Assembly: GCA_035638255.1 (NCBI GenBank)
Contig: DASRAJ010000087.1
Span: 1-64,000, forward strand
Direction: 5' to 3'
DNA: 64,000 nucleotides
Origin: DASRAJ01 sp035638255
GTDB lineage: Bacteria; Bacteroidota; Bacteroidia; Chitinophagales; UBA10324
In this document: positions 28,611 to 35,360 of the stretch, piece by piece
How positions within the stretch are numbered: the stretch's first letter is position 1
Layout: the number at the start of each line of letters is the position of its first letter
The notes under the pieces: model-generated
Told to the model about the DNA's origin: nothing
Seen by the model: only the letters and a program-made list of their open reading frames with translations
Databases searched by the model: none
Translations under genes and position numbers: made by a program

Positions 28611-29822
28611 CTATCCTCTGCCTTCAATATAATCCTGTAAATAGGAAAAGCGCGATGTAAGTTTTCCATCTCTCGCAATCGTAGCACGATCAATAATCTC
28701 ACTGTGATCATTCAATAACTCCTCCACCACATACTCAATCAGTTTATCACCGAATTCTTCTGATGAATTACGCGGCAATTCATTCGGCAGGTTACTTACT
28801 GCCATCACATCAATGCAGTCATTCTGATAAGGCGGTCCTTCTTTTTCGGTAAAAGGATTGTATCCGAAAACAGGATTCTCAATAGTAGCATCACGAATCG
28901 TTGCGGGCACTGATCCATTGATGTCGCACGAGATATCGGCGATCACTTTGATTTTAAAATCGGTGCGTTGCATATCTTCTTTTGTGAAGAAAACAGGAGC
29001 TGAAGGGCTCCAGAAAATTGCATTGATAAAAAGGTCAGTGACTTTTGTAAGAGGAAGAAACGCTGAAACGTATTCTTGGGGATGTTTGTGAAAGTCATCG
29101 CGGCGAAATGCAGTGCCGTCTTTGTGTTTATATAGTTGAGAGGTATTTAAAACTACATATACCGGCTCATTGAAGTCTTGCGCCAGATAATCCTGAAGGC
29201 TTACCATTCGAAGGTGTAATTTCTCGATCAATTCATAGACACCTTTTGCAACCCTGCCGGTGCCGGTGACGGCAATTTTGATCGGCGGCAATATTATCTT
29301 TTTGTATTCCGCTATTACTTCCTCATATCCTTCGCACTCATAAGCTCGCTTCAGGTCAAAGAGCCTGAATCGTTTTCCGTAAGTATAAAACCCATTGTGT
29401 GCTCCGACCACACCGGCGAAATGCCCGAAGCCGAGAATTCGTTCACCATTTTCCCACACTAAGCACTCATAGTCAGTTAACACAATTTTTTTCTTCAGCG
29501 CTTCCTGCAGCAGAGGGCGATTGTGCGGTTGCTTTTTTATCGTGTGAGAAAAGAAAAGGTACTTCTTATTAGAGATGAGTTTTTCTTTCGGCACTTCTTT
29601 AATGCCCATAAGCAAATCTGCATCAGACACATCCTCCATGACTTCAACAGCTTCTTCCCTGTACTCATCATCTGTGTAGCACCGGTACTGCGATGACTGA
29701 ACTACGATTTTTAATTCAGGATATTTATTCATCAGCCATTGACACTGCACGGGACTGAATGCAACACGATTATCAGGCGGTGACTTTTCTTCGCGAATGA
29801 GAGCGATATTGAGTTTGTGCAT
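28611..29822 (-). CDS. Saccharopine/alanine dehydrogenase-like NAD(P) oxidoreductase
   Basis: About 403 aa from ATG 29822 (MHKLNIALIREEKSPPDNRV), preferred over ATG 29843 because the conserved N-terminal IREEKxPPDxRV of the AlaDH/PNT-type family follows at once. A Rossmann-like motif is seen in IAVTGTGRVAKGVYELI (about 200). The closest family is the fungal/bacterial lysine-forming saccharopine dehydrogenase group; alanine dehydrogenase is the main alternative. Other supported features are FGHFAGVVGAHNG and the C-terminal DISCDINGSVP. No neighbouring lysine gene helps decide. Confidence 0.75.
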   Translation of the reverse strand: MHKLNIALIREEKSPPDNRVAFSPVQCQWLMNKYPELKIVVQSSQYRCYTDDEYREEAVEVMEDVSDADLLMGIKEVPKEKLISNKKYLFFSHTIKKQPHNRPLLQEALKKKIVLTDYECLVWENGERILGFGHFAGVVGAHNGFYTYGKRFRLFDLKRAYECEGYEEVIAEYKKIILPPIKIAVTGTGRVAKGVYELIEKLHLRMVSLQDYLAQDFNEPVYVVLNTSQLYKHKDGTAFRRDDFHKHPQEYVSAFLPLTKVTDLFINAIFWSPSAPVFFTKEDMQRTDFKIKVIADISCDINGSVPATIRDATIENPVFGYNPFTEKEGPPYQNDCIDVMAVSNLPNELPRNSSEEFGDKLIEYVVEELLNDHSEIIDRATIARDGKLTSRFSYLQDYIEGRG

Positions 29823-30030
29823 TTTTTTATGAAGGGCGGCCAAAGGTAATTGCCATGTTGTTCCTTCACAAACAATTGTGAATGCACTTTATGACGTCCG
29901 TGATTTTCCGCAATAAATTTTTTTAAGACTGAAAAGATCTGTGGCACAAAAATTTCTATGAAGCAATTTGCAATTTTCATTTTCTTTGTTCAAAATTCCT
30001 TTCTTAATTTTAAATCAAAATCTAAACACC

Positions 30031-30606
30031 ATGAAAAAATTTCACAACATGATTTGTCTTGCGCTTATTTGTTTCATCGTCACAAATGCCAGGGCACAAG
30101 ATCCAAAGCAACAAGCAGCCATGCAGGCATGGACGGATTATGCCACTCCCGGACAAGCGCAAAAAATGATGGCCCAATCAGCAGGCGACTGGAAAGCAGA
30201 AGTCACCCAGTACATGGATCCTACTCAAGCCCCGATGAAGTCAAGTGCTTTAGTTCACAATGAAATGATCATGGGAGATCGCTATCTCTCTACCCGTTAT
30301 ACAGGAAATATGATGGGAATGCCTTTCGAAGGATTGGGCACTATGGGATTTGACAATGGCAGCCAGAAGTATTGCAGCACATGGATTGATAATATGAGCA
30401 CGGGCATCGGCTATTTGGAAGGTATGATAAGTGCTGACGGAAAAACTCTCGAATTGAAAGGCAAGTCTTATGATCCCATGCAGAAGAAAGAAGTCGCGAT
30501 GCGGCAGGTAATTCACTTCAACGGTGATAAAGATCAAACGATGGAATTTTACAAGGATATGAATGGCAAGGAAATCAAAGTGATGGAGATCCATTTGACC
30601 CGATAA
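30031..30606 (+). CDS. Secreted DUF1579-family protein
   Basis: About 191 aa from ATG 30031, which begins the signal peptide (MKKFHNMICLALICFIVTNARAQ); the frame upstream to 29968 is unlikely. The mature part has the DUF1579 pattern: AGDWKAEVTQYMD, ALVHNEMIMGDRYLSTRYTG and MGMPFEGLGTMGFDN. This is a small lipocalin-like beta-barrel family of unknown ligand. No T9SS sorting domain. A strong terminator follows. Confidence 0.8.
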   Translation: MKKFHNMICLALICFIVTNARAQDPKQQAAMQAWTDYATPGQAQKMMAQSAGDWKAEVTQYMDPTQAPMKSSALVHNEMIMGDRYLSTRYTGNMMGMPFEGLGTMGFDNGSQKYCSTWIDNMSTGIGYLEGMISADGKTLELKGKSYDPMQKKEVAMRQVIHFNGDKDQTMEFYKDMNGKEIKVMEIHLTR

Positions 30607-30626
30607 AAAGTTTCTCTATGGAATTT

Positions 30627-30666
30627 GAATTCCCGGATGACTTAGAGTTCTCCGGGAATTTTTTTC
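30627..30666 (+). terminator. Rho-independent terminator after the DUF1579 gene
   Basis: The stem AATTCCCGGA (30628-30637) pairs with TCCGGGAATT (30651-30660), 10 bp and perfect, followed by TTTTTT. Confidence 0.9.
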
Positions 30667-30746
30667 AAATAAAAGATCATGGCATCGGATTTCGTTTGCA
30701 AGCACTGAACTTTTCACACAATTACTAATGACTAATAACCAATGAC

Positions 30747-30754
30747 TAATTTTA
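30747..30754 (+). promoter_or_regulatory. Predicted -7 box (TAATTTTA) of ssrA
   Basis: TAATTTTA matches TAnnTTTG except for the last base. It lies 4 nt before the tmRNA 5' end at 30759, the position expected of the Bacteroidota -7 element. No clear -33 box was found. Confidence 0.5.
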
Positions 30755-30758
30755 CCCC

Positions 30759-31127
30759 GGGGCTGACCGGTATTGACAGCATCGTTCTTTGAAAGTAAGC
30801 ATGCCGAGCATTGGAAGCCAAGCTCGATAATCACCAACTTCCGACGCCATAATTGGCAACAATTCATTTGCAATGGCTGCCTAATCCGCAACGCGGATTC
30901 AGTCATTAGTTCCCTGTAGTCCACGTGCTGCCGACTGCAACCGGAACTTCATCATGCAGCGCTGGTCCCGATTTGCTGGTTCGTCGGGATAAGAAAATAC
31001 ACCGGATAAGAATGAACATTGGCTTCCGTTCGCCGGGTTCATTCCGAAAATTAATGAACGGATAAGCATGTAGAAAGCTTTTGATGGCTTTGTCTGGACC
31101 AGGGTTCAATTCCCTGCAGCTCCACAA
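30759..31127 (+). ncRNA. ssrA: tmRNA (transfer-messenger RNA)
   Basis: Rescues stalled ribosomes and tags the unfinished protein. The 5' end GGGGCTGACCGGTATTGACA (30759-30778) is the tmRNA signature. GGGGCTG pairs with CAGCTCC (31117-31123) as acceptor stem with one G-U pair, and the T-arm is CAGGG-TTCAATT-CCCTG (31100-31116). The tag frame, from GGC 30855 to TAA 30884, reads GNNSFAMAA, ending in AMAA rather than the common ALAA. The CCA is not encoded: after the discriminator A (31124) the DNA reads CAA, because the gene's 3' end is the attachment site of the mobile element starting at 31112. SmpB is not in view. Confidence 0.93.
31112..31125 (+). other. attL core (left attachment site, 3' end of ssrA)
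   Basis: CCCTGCAGCTCCAC, identical to 59780-59793, covers the T-stem 3' strand, acceptor 3' strand and discriminator of ssrA. Bases outside the core differ between the two copies (CAATT before and AACC after here; TCTTA before and CAAA after at attR). tRNA and tmRNA 3' ends are classical tyrosine-integrase targets. Confidence 0.85.
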
Positions 31128-31149
31128 CCTATCATTCAAAGTGTTTGCA

Positions 31150-31183
31150 CCCTTGGAATTCACAAGAATTTCAAGGGTTTTTT
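31150..31183 (+). terminator. Element-borne terminator downstream of ssrA
   Basis: CCCTTGGAATT (31150-31160), loop CACAAG, AATTTCAAGGG (31167-31177), then TTTTTT. This is an 11-bp stem with one G-U pair. It lies just inside attL, so it replaces the native ssrA terminator, which now lies beyond attR at 59819-59846. Confidence 0.85.
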
Positions 31184-31222
31184 ATTTTCAGCATGTCAAA
31201 AAGTTTCACTTTTCGCACCCCG

Positions 31223-31375
31223 TAGGTTACCTATTCGGTTACCTAATCCCAACTTTCAAAATAGGTAACCTAACAAGGCTGAAAGCCTTATTCATCAAGT
31301 GTTTCAGAAAAATAATTGTTGATAAAAAGTGAGAACAAAACTTGCATTTTCGCCCCGTCGAGGTTACCTTTATGA
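31223..31375 (+). repeat. GGTTACCTA repeats inside the left end (candidate integrase arm sites)
   Basis: AGGTTACCTATTCGGTTACC (31224-31243), an inverted copy ATAGGTAACCTAA (31261-31273) and GAGGTTACCTTT (31360-31371). A block AAAAAGTGAGAACA (31324-31337) lies 22 nt before the last one. The same pair of motifs, AAAAGAGTGAGAACA then GAGGTTACCTATTGGGTTAC, recurs inside the right end (59651-59718). The arrangement suggests arm-type sites bound by the integrase N-terminal domain. Confidence 0.6.
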
Positions 31376-31395
31376 CCATCAAAATCAATTAAATC

Positions 31396-32688
31396 ATGAA
31401 TAAGAATACTACTCTTGGAATGCTTTTTTACCTGAGAAAAGACAAACTCACAAAGGATGGAAAAGCACCTATCTACCTCAGAATCACAATAGATGGAAAG
31501 CGAGCCAACCTAACTACCAATCGCGACATCGAGCCTGAAAAGTGGGACGACCACTCCGATAAGATGAAAGGATCAGGTAAAGACGTTTCGAAGTTTAACA
31601 TGTATTTGGATGCTTTTAAGGGTAAGGTTCTGGAGCACCACAGTATTCTTTTTCAAGCCGGGAAAGAAATCAGTGCTGAGTCAGTGCGCAATGCTTTTTT
31701 AGGAAAGGATGAAAAAAAGTACACGCTCATGGAAGTCATCGAGTATCACAATCAGATGATGAAGGAAAAAGTAGGGATTGATATTGCACCGGCAACATTG
31801 GTGAGATACAATACCGTTGCACAGCATGTGAAAAATTTCATGGAGCACAGATACAGTATCTCTGATATTACATTGAAGAATCTCAGTTACCAGTTCATCA
31901 CAGACTTTGAGCACTATCTCAAAACCGTTCATCGTTGCAACCAGAACTCCACAACCAAAACCGTTCGCCATTGCAATCATAACTCTACTCTCAAATATGT
32001 TCGCAACGTTCGCAAGATTGTAAACATGGCTGTTGCAAATGATTGGCTCGTTAAAGATCCATTCATGAGATATAAGTCTCGTTTAGAAGATACAGAATTC
32101 GTTTTCCTCACTGAGGAAGAATTAGAGCGCATCAAGAGCAAAGAGATTCGAATGCCACGTCTTGATTTAGTTCGCGATTTGTTTGTTTTCAGTTGTTATT
32201 CCGGGCTTGCTTATGTTGATTTGATGAAATTGAATCGCAGTGATATTTCGCTTGGCATAGATGGTCAAAAATGGATTTACACGTACAGAACAAAAACAGA
32301 AGTGAGAGCTTCTATTCCTCTTTTTCCCGAAGCACTCGCACTACTCGATAAGTATGCAAATCATCCGCAAGTTTATGATGATGGAAAATTGATGCCTTCA
32401 CTTAGCAATCAAAAACTCAATGCCTACTTAAAAGAACTTGCTGAGATTTGCAGCATAGAAAAGAATCTCACTTTTCACGTAGCAAGAAAAACTTTTGGTA
32501 CAACGATTTTGATTAACAACGACGTGCCCATTGAAACCACCAGCAAAATTCTGGGTCACGCCAATACACGAATCACCGAGAAGAGTTATGCAAAGGTTCT
32601 CAATAAGAAGATCGTTGCAGATATGGGCAACTTGAAAGAAAAACTTTACGGTTCAAAAGGTGATATTCGCCTTTTGAAAACCGTTTAA
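31396..32688 (+). CDS. Tyrosine recombinase / site-specific integrase
   Basis: A 430-aa Bacteroidota-type integrase: arm-binding domain (about 5-90, LRKDKLTKDGKAPIYLRITI), SAM-like core-binding domain (about 110-210) and catalytic domain. Visible catalytic parts are Lys in YRTKTEVRASIPL, HVARKTFGTT (His-x-x-Arg), LGHANTRITEKSY (His and nucleophile Tyr). The first arginine motif reads CYSGLAYVDL and lacks the usual Arg, as in CTnDOT IntDOT and relatives. A 12-residue segment is duplicated in tandem before the catalytic domain (see findings). It sits 270 bp inside attL and reads inward, the expected place for the element's own integrase. Confidence 0.95.
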   Translation: MNKNTTLGMLFYLRKDKLTKDGKAPIYLRITIDGKRANLTTNRDIEPEKWDDHSDKMKGSGKDVSKFNMYLDAFKGKVLEHHSILFQAGKEISAESVRNAFLGKDEKKYTLMEVIEYHNQMMKEKVGIDIAPATLVRYNTVAQHVKNFMEHRYSISDITLKNLSYQFITDFEHYLKTVHRCNQNSTTKTVRHCNHNSTLKYVRNVRKIVNMAVANDWLVKDPFMRYKSRLEDTEFVFLTEEELERIKSKEIRMPRLDLVRDLFVFSCYSGLAYVDLMKLNRSDISLGIDGQKWIYTYRTKTEVRASIPLFPEALALLDKYANHPQVYDDGKLMPSLSNQKLNAYLKELAEICSIEKNLTFHVARKTFGTTILINNDVPIETTSKILGHANTRITEKSYAKVLNKKIVADMGNLKEKLYGSKGDIRLLKTV

Positions 32689-32689
32689 G

Positions 32690-33958
32690 TTGCCGGAGCT
32701 CTTAGCGAAACTCGAAAAAATAATCCTCAAAGATTTACCTGCTCATGAAGAGAGTATGAGAGAGCAGTTAAATGAGTTCTACCATGACGTATCTCTGGGA
32801 AATGACATCAAACTTCGAAATGATGAAAACATGCAGGCAACAAAAAAGTTTTCTGATATGCTTTCAAAGGAAGCCGACTTATTGATTCCTGCAATAAGGA
32901 AAAAGGTAGATTCCACCACGACAAAAGAAAAGGTTCATCTCTTCATTGAAAACACATTTGCCGCTCTAAACACTCTTCTCAAAGCGAACAATTCAGCAAC
33001 CGAAAACTTTCTTGATTTTGTCCGGGAACACGAGGTCGCAAATAAAATTCGTTTTGCTGAACACACTGTTTGGTTAATTTATGACCACGCCAATACAACT
33101 CTTGAATCCCTCATTCAGTTTTTGGATGATTATTATCCAAGCTATTTACTTGCTGCGCCAAAAAAATCTGATGAACTGAAAAATGAATTGGCGTATTTGG
33201 AGAGCTTATTTTTTGGGAAACTGCAAGAGTATATCTACAATGAGTATCGTTACGGAAAAACTGCTCAAGATTTCTCATTTAGAAAAGATTGGAGGGAGGA
33301 ATTTATTTCTAAAGAAATAAGGAGTCACTTCGAAACAATTCTTGAAAATGAACCCACTCGGATTATTACTGCCCTCAAACAAAATGTACTCTCACTTACT
33401 GAGGAACAAAAGAAAATCTATCTCCAATCTCACTATGATTACGTCAATGTTTATTTACTTGATGATGATTCGAATCTAATGGATGAGAAGGAATTGAATC
33501 CTAAAGGAGACATTGAGACATCTGATTATTATGCCGTTTACCAGATGATTTATAGTTGCTTTGAAAACACAAAAATTCAGATCGAAGCATTTTTCGGAAT
33601 GTACTTAAATGAAAAACCCATGCAAGAACTGGAAAAACTCAAGCAGAAAAGGAGTTCAAAAAAAGCTAAGCCGATAACAAGGGTAAAAACCAATCTTTCA
33701 ATTAGTCAGCTTGGATTTCTTTTTCGAATGTTCAGGGAAGCAAAGTGTATGCAGTTCAAATCTGATGTGAGTGCAGCCGAGTTTGCGGCAAAATATTTCA
33801 CTGCTGAAACTACAACAAAGCCATCAAAAAATCAGGTGCGCAAAAAGTCTTATGACATCTCAAAGGAAGAATACGACAAGCTAAACGATCTTCTTGTTGA
33901 CTTGAGAAACACAATTCTCCCAGTTCTCTACAATAGGACTAACAAAAAGAAAAAATAG
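32690..33958 (+). CDS. RteC-like protein (weak resemblance), element-borne
   Basis: Up to 422 aa from TTG 32690, 1 nt after the integrase stop; ATG 32756 (MREQLNEFYHD) is a good alternative. It is a charged, mainly helical cytoplasmic protein. The middle (LESLFFGKLQEYIYNEYRYG) and C-terminal part (SISQLGFLFRMFREAKCMQF, then a final helix DKLNDLLVDLRNT) resemble the RteC family, which regulates excision and transfer of CTnDOT-type elements. The similarity is by layout and would need a profile search. Position directly after the integrase suits a regulator of the element. Confidence 0.5.
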   Translation: MPELLAKLEKIILKDLPAHEESMREQLNEFYHDVSLGNDIKLRNDENMQATKKFSDMLSKEADLLIPAIRKKVDSTTTKEKVHLFIENTFAALNTLLKANNSATENFLDFVREHEVANKIRFAEHTVWLIYDHANTTLESLIQFLDDYYPSYLLAAPKKSDELKNELAYLESLFFGKLQEYIYNEYRYGKTAQDFSFRKDWREEFISKEIRSHFETILENEPTRIITALKQNVLSLTEEQKKIYLQSHYDYVNVYLLDDDSNLMDEKELNPKGDIETSDYYAVYQMIYSCFENTKIQIEAFFGMYLNEKPMQELEKLKQKRSSKKAKPITRVKTNLSISQLGFLFRMFREAKCMQFKSDVSAAEFAAKYFTAETTTKPSKNQVRKKSYDISKEEYDKLNDLLVDLRNTILPVLYNRTNKKKK

Positions 33959-33960
33959 CT

Positions 33961-34031
33961 GTCCCCCCACTCAAAAATTTAGAAAAATAGTTTGCTTAAA
34001 CCTTTGTCCTGCAAAGGTTTTGTAGGGGGAC
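33961..34031. repeat. Nested inverted repeats between the RteC-like and HTH genes
   Basis: Outer arms GTCCCCC (33961-33967) and GGGGGAC (34025-34031) enclose an inner hairpin AAACCTTTG / CAAAGGTTT around 33998-34020. It could be a terminator for the integrase/RteC-like transcript or a protein-binding site. No T-run follows the outer arm. Confidence 0.45.
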
Positions 34032-34112
34032 TGTCTCTCTGCTGTCTCCTCCTGTCCCCTTTTTCCGCCTACGGACGCCTATACTTTCGCATCATTCAAA
34101 TTCAATCAAACG

Positions 34113-34385
34113 ATGCCGGCACAAGTAATTACAACCGACGATTTGTTACTCTTTAAGACCGATTTGATAAATGAAATCAAAAAGATTCTCACGACACAAC
34201 CGAAGCAGAGAAAATGGCTTCGCTCTAAAGACGTTCGCGAAATGCTCAACATTTCACCGGGCACTTTGTGCACACTTAGAACAAATGGTACACTACCGTT
34301 CACGACAGTCGGCAAAACAGTCTTTTACGAGTACGAAGACGTAGTCAAAATTATGAATCAGAATAAGCATGAGGCATACAAATAA
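34113..34385 (+). CDS. Small HTH DNA-binding protein (excisionase-like)
   Basis: 90 aa. A coiled N-terminal helix is followed by a winged-helix/MerR-like HTH (KWLRSKDVREMLNISPGTL, then LRTNGTLPFTTVGKTVFY). The pattern matches small helix-turn-helix proteins of Bacteroidota mobile elements (HTH_17 type), often excisionases or copy-number regulators. It is followed 11 nt later by a second protein of the same kind. Confidence 0.85.
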   Translation: MPAQVITTDDLLLFKTDLINEIKKILTTQPKQRKWLRSKDVREMLNISPGTLCTLRTNGTLPFTTVGKTVFYEYEDVVKIMNQNKHEAYK

Positions 34386-34396
34386 CTGCTAACGAA

Positions 34397-34684
34397 ATGA
34401 AGAAAGTTACACTCTCCGCGCAGGAATTCACTGAGATTCTGAAATACCTTAATGAAATTAGGGAATCGCTTAAGAGCCATGAAGAGCATGTTCGTTTATC
34501 AGAACCATACATGGACAGTGTTGACGCTTGCAAATTATTACGAGTAAGCAAGAGAACACTTTCAACATACATCGCAAGCGGCAAACTTGGTTATTCAAAG
34601 ATTCGCTCACGCCATTATTTCACAGCTCTTGACATTGAAAAGTTTTTGCAAGATCACCATGTAAATCCTACTTGCGAGAAGTAA
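34397..34684 (+). CDS. Second small HTH DNA-binding protein (excisionase-like)
   Basis: 95 aa. The core DSVDACKLLRVSKRTLSTYIA, followed by SGKLGYSKIRSRHYF, is the same HTH_17-type fold as its neighbour. The N-terminal 40 residues form a helix (LSAQEFTEILKYLNEIRESL). Paired HTH proteins upstream of a replication gene are common in Bacteroidota integrative elements. One may act as excisionase, the other as a replication or transfer regulator; which is which cannot be told. Confidence 0.85.
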   Translation: MKKVTLSAQEFTEILKYLNEIRESLKSHEEHVRLSEPYMDSVDACKLLRVSKRTLSTYIASGKLGYSKIRSRHYFTALDIEKFLQDHHVNPTCEK

Positions 34685-34744
34685 CGATTGCAACTGCTGA
34701 TAAAATTTTTATTCAAATTGAAAGGTGACAGAGGACGTTATCTT

Positions 34745-34783
34745 GTATCTCGGAGGTGCGCCTAAGCGCAACCGTAGAGATAC
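34745..34783. repeat. Hairpin upstream of the HUH Rep gene (candidate origin)
   Basis: The outer stem GTATCTC (34745-34751) pairs with GAGATAC (34777-34783). The inner stem GGTGCGC (34755-34761) pairs with GCGC-AACC (34766-34773, one bulged A), with loop CTAA. Rolling-circle origins typically present such a cruciform to the HUH endonuclease, and this lies 64 bp before that gene. Nicking was not shown. Confidence 0.55.
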
Positions 34784-34846
34784 CTAAAAAAATAAAAATG
34801 CACCGTTTTCAGTTCACAATCTGAGTATCAAAAACTAATAAACCTT

Positions 34847-35242
34847 ATGGCATCAATCAAAGACTACGCAGAGTTTCTTAACACTCTTCCTTTCACGCAC
34901 TACGGGACATTTACGACCGGTTACAAGATGTCGTTAACTTCTGCCCGCCGAGTGATGGAAGGATTTCACAACCAAATCAGGAAAGAGGGACAAACAAATT
35001 TCTTTTGGGTTGCTGAAAATTATGAAGTGAATGACGGCTATCACACACATGGGCTCATTCAAGTTCCACATACTGTAACTTATAAAAAACTTCTTGACAT
35101 TTGGCAGCATGTTTCGGGTGGAAAGAAATCTGACAAGTGGAATCGTATTGACTTGCAGCGATACGACAAAGAAAGAGGGGCAAACTTCTACGTTGGAAAG
35201 TACATCAGGCGAAAAAATACGGATTACGATCTCCTCATTTAA
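34847..35242 (+). CDS. HUH endonuclease / rolling-circle Rep-like protein
   Basis: A short (131 aa) protein carrying the three rolling-circle motifs in order: motif I FTT (22-24, HYGTFTT), motif II His66-x-His68 (GYHTHGLIQV, metal-binding), motif III Tyr115-x-x-Lys118 (FYVGKYIRR, nucleophile tyrosine). It resembles Rep proteins of small phages and plasmids, which nick a hairpin origin and start rolling-circle replication. No helicase domain is present, so a host or other helicase would be needed. It is unlike any conjugative relaxase in length, and no other transfer gene is near. Confidence 0.8.
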   Translation: MASIKDYAEFLNTLPFTHYGTFTTGYKMSLTSARRVMEGFHNQIRKEGQTNFFWVAENYEVNDGYHTHGLIQVPHTVTYKKLLDIWQHVSGGKKSDKWNRIDLQRYDKERGANFYVGKYIRRKNTDYDLLI

Positions 35243-35360
35243 GTTACATTGCAGATCGCACTTTTCCGGGTAGCATTTTAACAAGCTTGGAAATCAAAAA
35301 AGTAATGTTCAGTTTTGACAGCTGAACAGAACCGAATTCACAGTAAAGATTCCCAAGTAA

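Noticed and set aside
30906..31163. 85-aa ORF antisense to the tmRNA
   Set aside because: The frame contains CRELNPGP, a known artefact of reading the antisense of tRNA/tmRNA T-arms; the strand holds ssrA.
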